Below, in pieces: positions 30,935 through 38,503 of a stretch of DNA of 64,000 nucleotides. The position numbers and the translations under genes were made by a program. The notes under the pieces were generated by a model, which was not told where the DNA came from, made no database searches, and saw nothing but the letters and a program-made list of their open reading frames with translations. The stretch's first letter is position 1; each line of letters opens with the position of its first letter. This DNA is from an uncultured Clostridia bacterium (GTDB taxonomy: Bacteria > Bacillota > Clostridia > Lachnospirales > Lachnospiraceae), in assembly GCA_947303805.1 (NCBI GenBank), contig CAMYZE010000005.1:62001-126000 (forward strand), given 5' to 3'.

Positions 30935-32238
30935 TATTTTTCATCCTTCACAATATGTGAATTGTACTCTTTAAGTCTCTTATAATCTTCGCTCGTAAGT
31001 GGATAATCTTTTTTCAATAATCTCTCAGTAACTATCTCATCAGTTAGTCTCGTAATTACTGCCCAAAGGGGCACTGCTATAATCATTCCAACAAATCCAA
31101 AAAGTCCACCGAATAGAAGTATTGAGAAGAGTACCCAGAAACTTCCAACTCCTGTCTTATCTCCAAGTATTTTTGGCCCTATAATATTTCCATCTACTTG
31201 CTGAAGTATAAGTATAAATATTAAAAATCCCCAGGGTTTCCATGAAAATGGCTCTTCTAGAAATATCAATAAAAATGATGGTACAGCTCCTATAAATGGA
31301 CCAAAAAATGGAATTATGTTTGTAATTCCAACTATCACAGAGATAAGCGGAGTATAAGGCATTTTCATAAGTAGACAACATATATAACATATAACTCCAA
31401 TGATGAGTGAGTCGAGAAGTTTACCTACAAAAAAACCTGAAAATACATGCTTCGCAAATCTAACTTCCACTAATATCTTTTGACCTATATCTTTTCTAGT
31501 AAATGCAAATAGCATTCTCTTAAGTCCCATACATAATTCATCTTTAAGATTTAATGAATATATCATAACCACTAAGCCTACAAAAAAATTAAGCACTGCT
31601 CTAAAACTTACTGCAAATCCCGTAAATACACTAGTGGCGATAGCACTATAATTAATTTTGCTAGTATCATCCATTATACTTGATATTGATTTCTCGAGTT
31701 GTTGCAAAAGTTGCTGAGTTGTATCATTATTTGAACTAACTTTAAAACTTTCTATTGTTTCTCTTATCCCAGCTAAATATCCACCTACTCGATTCAAAAA
31801 GCTAGTTATAGAACTATAGAGTTGTGGCACGAATAAGAATACTAATCCTACACTTACTCCTATAACTATAATTGTACAAACAACGGTTGCAATTACATTT
31901 GAAAACTTAACTAACAATTTATCTTTACTTTTGGATAATTTATTAAAGATAATATTATAAAGTGGTGCCATTATAAATGTTAGGACCCATCCAAGAATTA
32001 TAGGGGTAAGAATTCCGATAAGCTTTTGAATAAATGCCCCTACTTTATCTAAGTTCATAAATAGAAATATTATTAAAACAACTATAATAGCTACTAAAAT
32101 TATCTGCTTAGATAAGTGTTCATGCATCACTTCAGAGAAAGGATTCTTTATCTTTTTAAACTTTTCGTCCTTAAAAAACTTCATTTCATCATGAAGTTGT
32201 GCGTTACTATTCTTTTGTGTTGATCTTTTATTTGCCAT
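30934..32238 (-). CDS. AI-2E family transporter
   Basis: A 434-residue membrane protein of the AI-2E/PerM family. It has about eight helices, a central soluble part (about 140-210), and the family's C-terminal IVGITNIIPFFGPFIGAVPS and DGNIIGPKILGDKTGVGSFWVL. Members are credited with AI-2 or ion export; the substrate here is unknown. It is the first gene after a good promoter (32307-32335), overlaps the WbaP-like gene, and is therefore co-transcribed with the polysaccharide locus. No Shine-Dalgarno precedes the ATG, which is preceded by TTTGAAAAATATAA. Confidence 0.85.
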   Translation of the reverse strand: MANKRSTQKNSNAQLHDEMKFFKDEKFKKIKNPFSEVMHEHLSKQIILVAIIVVLIIFLFMNLDKVGAFIQKLIGILTPIILGWVLTFIMAPLYNIIFNKLSKSKDKLLVKFSNVIATVVCTIIVIGVSVGLVFLFVPQLYSSITSFLNRVGGYLAGIRETIESFKVSSNNDTTQQLLQQLEKSISSIMDDTSKINYSAIATSVFTGFAVSFRAVLNFFVGLVVMIYSLNLKDELCMGLKRMLFAFTRKDIGQKILVEVRFAKHVFSGFFVGKLLDSLIIGVICYICCLLMKMPYTPLISVIVGITNIIPFFGPFIGAVPSFLLIFLEEPFSWKPWGFLIFILILQQVDGNIIGPKILGDKTGVGSFWVLFSILLFGGLFGFVGMIIAVPLWAVITRLTDEIVTERLLKKDYPLTSEDYKRLKEYNSHIVKDEK

Positions 32239-32259
32239 TTATATTTTTCAAACAAACAT

Positions 32260-32279
32260 TAGCCATTTTATGGCTAACA
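32260..32279 (-). other. leader hairpin of the glycan operon
   Basis: GTTAGCCAT and ATGGCTAA(C) form an eight- to nine-pair inverted repeat around a short AT loop, inside the 5' leader between the promoter and ATG 32238. The T-poor follow-up (TGTTTGTTTG) makes it at best a weak attenuator. Confidence 0.4.
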
Positions 32280-32306
32280 TATATTTTTCTACAACCTATT
32301 GTGTAT

Positions 32307-32335
32307 ATTATACCAAATAAAGCACTAATTTGCAA
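32307..32335 (-). promoter_or_regulatory. sigma-A promoter of the AI-2E/polysaccharide unit
   Basis: Minus strand TTGCAA (32330-32335), 17 bases, then TATAAT (32307-32312). Transcription would start near 32300 and run into the AI-2E gene and then the glycan genes. It lies directly behind the caxA terminator. Confidence 0.7.
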
Positions 32336-32337
32336 TT

Positions 32338-32361
32338 AAAAAAGCCCGTATTTACGGGCTA
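32338..32361 (-). terminator. terminator of the thiI-AGCS-caxA unit
   Basis: AGCCCGTA / TACGGGCT stem followed by TTTTTT on the minus strand. The caxA stop codon TAG is the first part of the stem. A textbook Rho-independent site. Confidence 0.85.
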
Positions 32362-33363
32362 TTTAAACTGATATATTAAAAATAACGTGTATATACAAAT
32401 GAGTGCTATACCTTGCCACCTTTTGGTCTTTCCATTAATCAACGATGGCACACATAATATAATCATCACCAAAAAAGCAATAGGTACATCAACAATAAGT
32501 GATGCATTAATTCCATTAATCATTTTAGAAGTAGGAATTTTAAATGGACCTAAAATTGATGCGATACCTGTAACTGAAACTATATTGCAAAAGTTAGCTC
32601 CTATGATATTTCCAAGTGATAAACTACTATGTCCCTTAATAAGTGATGTTATTGCTGTAGATAATTCTGGAAGCGAAGTGCCAAGTGCTATCATAGTGAG
32701 TCCTATTACTGACTCAGGCACCCCAAATTTTTTAGCAATAATAGTTCCATTATCAACTAGTAAATTAGATGCGAATGCTATAACTATTGCAGATAGAATA
32801 ATAACCAAAATTGACTTTATAACTTTATTGCTACTATTATCATCTAAGCATTTTCCTTTTTCAATCTCTTCTATGTCTATTTCGGCCTGCTTAATAATTT
32901 TGTTAATATTTTTAGTCCCAGACTTATTTGAAAAAATGACATAACACACATATATTATAAAAATTGATACTAAAGCAATTCCGGATATTCTACTAAAGCC
33001 TTTAAACATATATGCAAATGTGGCATAAAGTGCAAATGATGAAAAGAAAAATGTCACTGGAACTTTTAGTGCTTTTCTATCAACTAACCCTGGAGCAAAA
33101 ATTAATGATATTGCTGATATAAGTGCAGTATTACAAATGATAGAACCAATTGCATTGCCATATGCTATGTCACCATGACCTCTAAAGGCGCTTGTTGCGG
33201 ATACCATAGTTTCAGGTAAAGTTGTTCCGATTGAAACAATCGTTGCACCGATTACAATTTCTGACACTTTAAAAATTTTAGCGATGTCAGTGCTAGCATC
33301 TACAAAATAGTCGGATGCTTTTATTAATAGCACAAATCCAATTATAATTAATACAAATTCCAT
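32359..33363 (-). CDS. calcium/sodium antiporter (CaxA/YrbG family)
   Basis: A 334-residue cation antiporter with two homologous halves of five helices each. The alpha-1 repeat has GATIVSIGTTLPETMVS (about 40-56) with GNAIGSIICN, and the alpha-2 repeat has GLTMIALGTSLPELSTA (about 218-234) with GNIIGANFCN; the acidic and Asn residues there bind Ca2+ and Na+. A cytoplasmic loop rich in Lys/Glu/Asp joins the halves. It is the last gene after thiI and the AGCS symporter. Its AGGAGAAG ribosome site is supplied by a repeat unit. Confidence 0.9.
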   Translation of the reverse strand: MEFVLIIIGFVLLIKASDYFVDASTDIAKIFKVSEIVIGATIVSIGTTLPETMVSATSAFRGHGDIAYGNAIGSIICNTALISAISLIFAPGLVDRKALKVPVTFFFSSFALYATFAYMFKGFSRISGIALVSIFIIYVCYVIFSNKSGTKNINKIIKQAEIDIEEIEKGKCLDDNSSNKVIKSILVIILSAIVIAFASNLLVDNGTIIAKKFGVPESVIGLTMIALGTSLPELSTAITSLIKGHSSLSLGNIIGANFCNIVSVTGIASILGPFKIPTSKMINGINASLIVDVPIAFLVMIILCVPSLINGKTKRWQGIALICIYTLFLIYQFK

Positions 33364-33374
33364 ACTTCTCCTAT

Positions 33375-33404
33375 CGGGCGGATGATATCCGCCCCTACGT
33401 GTAT
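33375..33404. repeat. 30-base GC-rich hairpin repeat before caxA
   Basis: Starts CGGGCGGAT and contains ATCCGCCCCTACG: arms GGGCGGAT/ATCCGCCC pair perfectly with a three-base loop. With its flank CTCCTAT it shares GCCCGATAGGAGA (minus strand) with the unit before gmd. Confidence 0.7.
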
Positions 33405-35206
33405 TATTTGTAGGAAATCATTGGTGCGACATTTTTACCAGCTTTTCTATCATAATAATTCTTTATAATTTTAACTACTGTTCCTGATAATAGTAAAACA
33501 CCAATAAGGTTTGGTATAGCCATAAGTCCATTTAATGTGTCAGCTATATCCCACGCAAGATTTAAGTTCATTGTAGCTCCTATAACTATAAATATTATGT
33601 AGAGTGTCTTATAAATATATGTTGATACACTTCCAAATAAGTATTCTATAGTTTTGGTTCCATAATATGACCAACCAAGCACAGTTGTAAATGCGAAAAG
33701 CGTTACAGCAATAGCGAGTACTTTACCAGCAACATGCGACAACCTATTTGATACTGCAAGTGTAACGAGCGATACTCCATTAATATTTTCAACATGAATA
33801 GAGTCAAAAACCAAATTACCATCTTCGTCCTTAAGAATCTCACGATTAGTATGATATACAGGATTTGCTTTTATTCTTAATACGTTACCATAAAAATATG
33901 AATTGTCATTCACTTCTTCATCCGGCAAAGTCTCAACCCAATACTTTTTACCGTATATACTCAACTCTTTAAATTTGCCAACATTTTCAGGTTCTTCACT
34001 ATATATTGGAGCATTATTATTAGAATCAATCTTTACTGGCATTCTAAATATTTCATTATCTACCAGCATTACATTTCCATCTTCATCCCTAAGAGAATCA
34101 TCAACACAGACTATAGTCTCCTTTTCAGTAAGATTAGCAAGCTGTGTGTCAAATGAAGGTGCATTGATAGTTGATGACAAAACAATAAGCGAAGTAAATG
34201 TGCACACAACTATAGTATCAAAAAATACTTCAAATATACCCCAAAGACCTTGCTTTACTGGTTCAGTTTCATTTGAAGCAGAGTGTGCTATAACACTTGA
34301 ACCAAGACCTGCCTCATTTGAAAATGCTCCTCTCTTAAATCCATAAGTTATGGCCCTTTTAAGAACCGTACCAAGTATACCGCCCGCAATAGCTGCAGTA
34401 CTGAAAGCACCTCTAAATATGGCTACAAATACTTCAGGTACATATTTAATATTCATTACAACAATTATTATTCCAACTAATATATAGAATATTGCCATAA
34501 AAGGAACTATCTTTTCTGCAACGGCACCAATTCTTTTTATGCCGCCAAATATTATAAGTGCTGCAATAGCTCCAAGTACAACTCCAACTGCAATAGTTGG
34601 TACACCAAAGTTTGTCTTAAGTGCTTCGGAAATGGAATTCACTTGTGTCATATTTCCGATTCCAAATGATGCCATAAATGTAAAAAATGCAAACAACACA
34701 GCAAGCACTTTTCCAAGTTTTTTAAGTCCTAATTGCTTTCCAACACCATTATCAAGATAATACATTGGTCCGCCACTATAACCAAGTTCTTTATTATAAT
34801 TTCTATAGTAGATGCCAAGAATTACTTCAGCGAAGTGAGTCCCCATTCCAAATATTGCACAGATCCACATCCAAAAAATAGAACCAGGGCCACCTATTAC
34901 TATAGCAGTGGCAACTCCAGCTATATTGCCAGTTCCAATTGTTGATGCAAGTGCTGTAGACAATGCTTGAAACTGTGATATAACATTATTTTTTGAATCT
35001 GCAGACTTTTTATCTTCTACACTATTTATTATACCTTTAATTGTGTTGTCATATACGTCTTTTGCATGTGTCACCTGAAAAAGTCTTGTCCTAAATGCAT
35101 AAAATATTCCAACGCCAAGTATAAGGCAAAGCATAGGAACACCCCACACAATACCATTAACTATACCATTATAATATGCAAGTTTCTCAACAAAGTTGTT
35201 TAACAT
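33404..35206 (-). CDS. sodium:alanine symporter (AGCS family) with large insertion
   Basis: A 600-residue amino-acid/Na+ symporter. Family motifs include STALASTIGTGNIAGVATAI (about 89-108), GPGSIFWMWICAIFGMGT and AFSNEAGLGSSVIAHS (about 300). AGCS proteins usually have 440-490 residues; here about 115-130 extra residues lie between helices at about 385-505. The insert is hydrophilic, has two DEDGN sequences and many Asp/Glu/Tyr, and no membrane segment, so it should form a separate soluble domain. The gene overlaps the thiI stop by seven bases and has a strong AGGAGG site. Confidence 0.85.
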   Translation of the reverse strand: MLNNFVEKLAYYNGIVNGIVWGVPMLCLILGVGIFYAFRTRLFQVTHAKDVYDNTIKGIINSVEDKKSADSKNNVISQFQALSTALASTIGTGNIAGVATAIVIGGPGSIFWMWICAIFGMGTHFAEVILGIYYRNYNKELGYSGGPMYYLDNGVGKQLGLKKLGKVLAVLFAFFTFMASFGIGNMTQVNSISEALKTNFGVPTIAVGVVLGAIAALIIFGGIKRIGAVAEKIVPFMAIFYILVGIIIVVMNIKYVPEVFVAIFRGAFSTAAIAGGILGTVLKRAITYGFKRGAFSNEAGLGSSVIAHSASNETEPVKQGLWGIFEVFFDTIVVCTFTSLIVLSSTINAPSFDTQLANLTEKETIVCVDDSLRDEDGNVMLVDNEIFRMPVKIDSNNNAPIYSEEPENVGKFKELSIYGKKYWVETLPDEEVNDNSYFYGNVLRIKANPVYHTNREILKDEDGNLVFDSIHVENINGVSLVTLAVSNRLSHVAGKVLAIAVTLFAFTTVLGWSYYGTKTIEYLFGSVSTYIYKTLYIIFIVIGATMNLNLAWDIADTLNGLMAIPNLIGVLLLSGTVVKIIKNYYDRKAGKNVAPMISYK

Positions 35207-36390
35207 ATTATTTCCTCCTGTGTATTAATCGATTTTGCAATTAAATCATCTATAACTTCTTTAAGCCTTTCTTCAGACTTATAAATATGATTTAGATTTG
35301 GCTTAGTAACTGGATGCTTAGCTACAAATATTGTGCAACAATCTTCGTATGGCAAAATCGAAGTTTCAAAAGTTCCTATCCTTTTAGCAACATCAACTAT
35401 TTCATCTTTATCAAATCCGATAAGTGGTCTAAATACTGGCAATTTACATACTTCGTTGGTGCTTCTAAGCGATTCTACTGTCTGCGATGCAACTTGTCCT
35501 ATAGATTCTCCAGTAATGAGCGCAATACATTTTTCTTTCTCTGCTATCATCTCAGCAATCTTCATCATATATCGCCTCATAATGATAGTGAGTTCATCAT
35601 GTGGACATTTTTCATATATTGCTAATTGAATGTCAGTGAAATTAACTATGTGTAGTTTTATATGACCTGCCCACTTTGAAACTATTTTTGCCAAGTCAAC
35701 AACTTTCTGTTTTGCCCTATCACTAGTATATGGTGGTGCATGAAAATAAATTGCATTTATTACGACACCTCTTTTAGCTATCATATATCCTGCAACTGGC
35801 GAATCAATTCCTCCAGATAAAAGTAACATTGCTTTTCCACTAGTACCTACTGGCAATCCCCCAGGTCCATCTATTTTTTCAGAATATATATTTATATGAT
35901 TTCTAATTTCAACAAATATCCTAACTTCTGGATTATGCACATCAACCTTTGTTTTATTAAATGTCTCAAGAATATCATGACCAAGTTCAGCAGACACATC
36001 ATCTGAATGCATTTCAAAGCTCTTATTTACTCTTCTAGTCTTAACTTTAAAAGTAAATGTAGGGTCAGTGCCATAAACATTCTTCACAAAATCTAAAACA
36101 AACTTTGATAATTCTTTGTAATCACTGGTGAATTCAACTTTTTTGATCGGGCATATAGTAAATATTCCAAAAACTCTTTTTAACTTTTCAATAACCCTAT
36201 CATATATATCTGAAAAATCTTTACTTGAGTCTATATATATTCTCTCTTGCTCTTTATATACATTAAAAACACCCTCAAATTCCTTCAAGGTCTCTCTAAT
36301 GCGACTCACTAAGGCATCCTCAAACTTATAACGATTCTTGCCCTTTAATCCTATTTCTGAGTATTTAATTAGAAATGATTCATAGTTCAT
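35200..36390 (-). CDS. thiI: tRNA 4-thiouridine synthetase ThiI
   Basis: A ThiI of about 396 residues. N-terminal ferredoxin-like/THUMP region (about 50-165), then the PP-loop LLSGGIDSPVAG (about 180-191) of the adenylating domain; no rhodanese domain, as usual in Firmicutes. It makes s4U8 in tRNA and can feed thiamine thiazole. Start ATG 36390 (MNYESFLIKYSEIGLKG) is the family start. The only Shine-Dalgarno, AGGTGG, is the 3' arm of the tRNA-Trp terminator. Expression therefore seems to depend on read-through from the tRNA unit. Confidence 0.9.
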   Translation of the reverse strand: MNYESFLIKYSEIGLKGKNRYKFEDALVSRIRETLKEFEGVFNVYKEQERIYIDSSKDFSDIYDRVIEKLKRVFGIFTICPIKKVEFTSDYKELSKFVLDFVKNVYGTDPTFTFKVKTRRVNKSFEMHSDDVSAELGHDILETFNKTKVDVHNPEVRIFVEIRNHINIYSEKIDGPGGLPVGTSGKAMLLLSGGIDSPVAGYMIAKRGVVINAIYFHAPPYTSDRAKQKVVDLAKIVSKWAGHIKLHIVNFTDIQLAIYEKCPHDELTIIMRRYMMKIAEMIAEKEKCIALITGESIGQVASQTVESLRSTNEVCKLPVFRPLIGFDKDEIVDVAKRIGTFETSILPYEDCCTIFVAKHPVTKPNLNHIYKSEERLKEVIDDLIAKSINTQEEIIC

Positions 36391-36394
36391 AATT

Positions 36395-36417
36395 AAAAAA
36401 ACCACCTTTACAGGTGG
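36395..36417 (-). terminator. tRNA-Trp terminator overlapping the thiI ribosome site
   Basis: CCACCT-GTAA-AGGTGG followed by TTTTTTT on the minus strand. It begins five bases after tRNA-Trp and ends four bases before the thiI ATG. The AGGTGG arm is also the only Shine-Dalgarno-like sequence of thiI. Confidence 0.85.
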
Positions 36418-36421
36418 CACA

Positions 36422-36492
36422 CAGGGGCAGTAAGATTCGAACTCACATTAACGGTTTTGGAGACCGTTGCTCTACCCTTGAACTATGCCCCT
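36422..36492 (-). tRNA. tRNA-Trp (anticodon CCA)
   Basis: Acceptor arms AGGGGCA / TGCCCCT, TTCGAAT T-loop and anticodon loop CTCCAAA give CCA (Trp). The discriminator is G; no CCA tail is encoded. Its own promoter lies at 36505-36533. Confidence 0.95.
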
Positions 36493-36504
36493 AATAACTT
36501 AATT

Positions 36505-36533
36505 ATTATAGCAACTAATTTTTCTATTTTCAA
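36505..36533 (-). promoter_or_regulatory. sigma-A promoter of tRNA-Trp
   Basis: Minus strand TTGAAA (36528-36533), 17 bases, TATAAT (36505-36510). Start near 36498, giving a 5' trailer of only a few bases before the tRNA. Confidence 0.75.
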
Positions 36534-36566
36534 GAAAAATTATCAAAATTATTACTTACATTTTAC

Positions 36567-37148
36567 TTAATACTTTTTAAAAAGCTTATCTATTATTTCG
36601 CAGAATTCTTCGTATGCATAAGTCCCTTTTAATTCGCTAAGCGAATCCCTAAGTCCTTCATAATGCCACTTATGAAGTTTGGGGTCATTGACATGAAATT
36701 TATCCCACAATTCTTCGCCCAATTCTTCATAATCTTGCAGCATTGCTCTTGCATTTGAAAGTTTATCTCCAAGAGAAACTATCTTTTCATCCCTATCAAG
36801 TTTAGCAAGTCTTTCAATCGCGTATTGCTTTCTTTCTTTCCATGAATCAGACTCACTTTTTCCCTCTACAACGAGATCAGTTTCTGAAGATACAAGATTA
36901 GCAACTCTTTCACCAAACTCTTTTCTTATACTCTCCTCAGTATATTCAGTATCCTCAATTACATCATGAAGCGCAGCGGCCGCAAGTATTTCTTGATCTT
37001 TAGTCATAGTTGCCACTATAGCAACTGCCTCCATTGGATGAACTATATATGGCAAATCTTTACCTCTTCTCTCAACACCACTATGAGCTTTAATGGCAAA
37101 TATTAATGCTTTATCCAAAAAACTTGTATCGATCTTTTTTTCTCCCAT
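36567..37148 (-). CDS. stand-alone HD-domain alarmone-type hydrolase
   Basis: A 193-residue protein consisting of one HD domain like the hydrolase part of RelA/SpoT or small alarmone hydrolases. H (AHSGVERRGKDLPYIVHP, about 20-37), the HD pair in ALHDVIEDT (about 58-66) and a later Asp in LGDKLSNARAM (about 124-134) supply the metal site. Predicted role: (p)ppGpp pyrophosphohydrolase or nucleotide phosphatase. It starts 11 bases after the RelA/SpoT-type synthetase gene, with GAAGGGG as ribosome site, so hydrolase and synthetase are separate proteins of one unit. Confidence 0.8.
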   Translation of the reverse strand: MGEKKIDTSFLDKALIFAIKAHSGVERRGKDLPYIVHPMEAVAIVATMTKDQEILAAAALHDVIEDTEYTEESIRKEFGERVANLVSSETDLVVEGKSESDSWKERKQYAIERLAKLDRDEKIVSLGDKLSNARAMLQDYEELGEELWDKFHVNDPKLHKWHYEGLRDSLSELKGTYAYEEFCEIIDKLFKKY

Positions 37149-37159
37149 TATATCCCCTT

Positions 37160-38233
37160 CTATATTAGAATAATACCTTTTGTCTGTTCAAATATCTTCT
37201 CGAGATAATTATCACTAACAGTTCTTCCATATACTTTTTCAAGCATACTCTTTGTCTCTTCTCTTGTAGCTTTCTTTTTTAATATATAAATTGTAAGTAT
37301 ATTTTGTATAGCAACTGTAGAAGATATTATATCAATGTCTGTGCCGCCAAGTTGTATAAGTGACAACTTGTAAGCATCATCGCTATTATCAATTCTCATT
37401 TGCTCAACTTCACTCAAAGTTTTAATTCCCAAATCCACAAATACTTCATAAAACCTTAGATAACTTACGAATTCTACCTCGGCTCCAGTGATATTTGCAA
37501 TCTTTTGCACAAGTGGCATATAAGGTTTGAGGTCAATATAATTTTTATATGAATCAATATTAAGTGAAATGTCCTTAAACTCACCCTTTGAAACAAGCGA
37601 ACGAATCTTCTTTCTATACAAATCAATTTCATTTCTAATAGTCAAGAACTCATCGTCAGCAATTTCCAAAAGCCCTTCAAGTCTTGCAAGCTTTCTAATA
37701 TATTCCTTTGGAACTTCAACATCTGACTTATAACCTGTATCATGGAATATTGTGGCCCATACATGCTGCAAACTTGTTCGCATCTGTATCTCAAACTTAA
37801 AATCATTTAACCTAGGAAACTCTTTGTCACTATAAAGTTCTTTAGGAATCTTACATATATAGTGTAGTGACATATATCCAAATCTGTCTACTTCATAAAG
37901 TTTTCTTTTATCTATAGAATTTTCATAATCAATATCAAACTTTTTTTCTATAAGACTTGCTATAAAGTCAACTTGGTCAATATAAAATGTAATTATTCTT
38001 GCGCCAAAGAGATCTGTAATATCTTCAATAGATTTATATTTATGACCTTTTAAATTGAGTTTTCCAACAAGACTATCATACTGCTTAACTCTAGCTTCGA
38101 TACCTGCAATGAAAATTCCCTGTTCTTCGCAAATCATTTTTCTCAAGTATCCTAATACAAAATCTTTCATAGCATGAAATGTCGGCTCATTTTCTTTAAA
38201 CTCATCTAGTAAATCTTTAACATGGGTATCCAT
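37160..38233 (-). CDS. RelA/SpoT-type alarmone synthetase without hydrolase domain
   Basis: A 357-residue protein with a RelA/SpoT synthetase domain at about 40-205: ARVKQYDSLVGKL (ATP-side basic residues), DLFGARIITFYIDQV (about 73-87), DRFGYMSLHYIC (with the catalytic region Tyr) and FEIQMRTSLQHVWATIFHDTGY. All key residues look intact, so it should transfer pyrophosphate from ATP to GDP/GTP. No HD, TGS or ACT domain is seen; the C-terminal 130 residues are helical and unassigned. It starts right behind the tRNA-Met terminator with AAGGAGAAAAT. Confidence 0.8.
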   Translation of the reverse strand: MDTHVKDLLDEFKENEPTFHAMKDFVLGYLRKMICEEQGIFIAGIEARVKQYDSLVGKLNLKGHKYKSIEDITDLFGARIITFYIDQVDFIASLIEKKFDIDYENSIDKRKLYEVDRFGYMSLHYICKIPKELYSDKEFPRLNDFKFEIQMRTSLQHVWATIFHDTGYKSDVEVPKEYIRKLARLEGLLEIADDEFLTIRNEIDLYRKKIRSLVSKGEFKDISLNIDSYKNYIDLKPYMPLVQKIANITGAEVEFVSYLRFYEVFVDLGIKTLSEVEQMRIDNSDDAYKLSLIQLGGTDIDIISSTVAIQNILTIYILKKKATREETKSMLEKVYGRTVSDNYLEKIFEQTKGIILI

Positions 38234-38243
38234 ATTTTCTCCT

Positions 38244-38276
38244 TAAAATAAAATAGCGAGATTTAATCTCGCTATT
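38244..38276 (-). terminator. terminator of the tRNA-Val/tRNA-Met unit
   Basis: AATAGCGAGAT / ATCTCGCTATT, eleven pairs with a TAA loop, then TTTATTTT on the minus strand. It lies between tRNA-Met and the alarmone synthetase gene. The arm TAGCGAG can also pair with the CTCGCTA at the tRNA 3' end. Confidence 0.8.
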
Positions 38277-38279
38277 AAG

Positions 38280-38353
38280 TAGCGAGAGGGGGATTCGAAC
38301 CCTCGACACCGCGGGTATGAACCGCGTGCTCTAGCCAACTGAGCTACCTCGCC
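38280..38353 (-). tRNA. tRNA-Met (anticodon CAT, elongator type)
   Basis: GGCGAGG acceptor arm pairs with TCTCGCT (two G-U), anticodon loop TTCATAC, T-loop TTCGAAT. The GGCGAGGTAGCTCAG start fits elongator Met rather than initiator (which begins CGCGGGG) or the modified Ile tRNA. One mismatch is present in the T stem. Confidence 0.9.
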
Positions 38354-38367
38354 ATAGCACTTATAAA

Positions 38368-38440
38368 TGGGGCGTATAGGGCTCGAACCTATGACCCCCT
38401 GCTTGTAAGGCAGATGCTCTCCCAGCTGAGCTAACACCCC
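38368..38440 (-). tRNA. tRNA-Val (anticodon TAC)
   Basis: Acceptor arms GGGGTGT / ACGCCCC, D-arm TTAGCTCAGCTGGGAGAGC, anticodon loop CTTACAA giving TAC (Val), T-loop TTCGAGC. It is first in the unit, 14 bases before tRNA-Met. Confidence 0.95.
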
Positions 38441-38461
38441 TTAAATTTAAAGTGCTTTTAA

Positions 38462-38490
38462 ATTATACTTGAAAGACTTTTTTTAGTCAA
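38462..38490 (-). promoter_or_regulatory. sigma-A promoter of the tRNA-Val/tRNA-Met unit
   Basis: Minus strand TTGACT (38485-38490), 17 bases, TATAAT (38462-38467). It shares almost all of its bases with the opposite promoter for rqcH. Confidence 0.8.
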
Positions 38491-38497
38491 GTAAAAT
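38469..38497 (+). promoter_or_regulatory. sigma-A promoter of rqcH, leaderless type
   Basis: Plus strand TTGAAA (38469-38474), 17 bases, TAAAAT (38492-38497). The expected start lies at about 38503-38505, on the rqcH ATG itself. The -35 boxes of this and the tRNA promoter lie within a partly palindromic CTTGAAAGACT ... AGTCAAG segment. Confidence 0.65.
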
Positions 38498-38503
38498 ATA
38501 TAT

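Noticed and set aside
32387..32944. Plus-strand frame of 185 codons inside caxA
   Set aside because: caxA has all family motifs on the minus strand; the opposite frame is a shadow of its helices.
38254..38286. CTCGCTA duplication after tRNA-Met as an attachment site
   Set aside because: The shared part is only seven or eight bases, no integrase lies nearby, and the copies are better explained as terminator arms.
38280..38353. tRNA with CAT anticodon as initiator Met or modified Ile tRNA
   Set aside because: The GGCGAGG...AGCTCAG body and paired first base fit elongator Met; initiator tRNAs begin CGCGGGG, and Ile2 tRNAs usually begin GGACC.
38243..38437. Open frame of 64 codons over the tRNA pair
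   Set aside because: It is the read-through of tRNA-Val and tRNA-Met on the minus strand (the typical IGSSPIRP and GFESPSR peptides arise from T-loops), not a gene.
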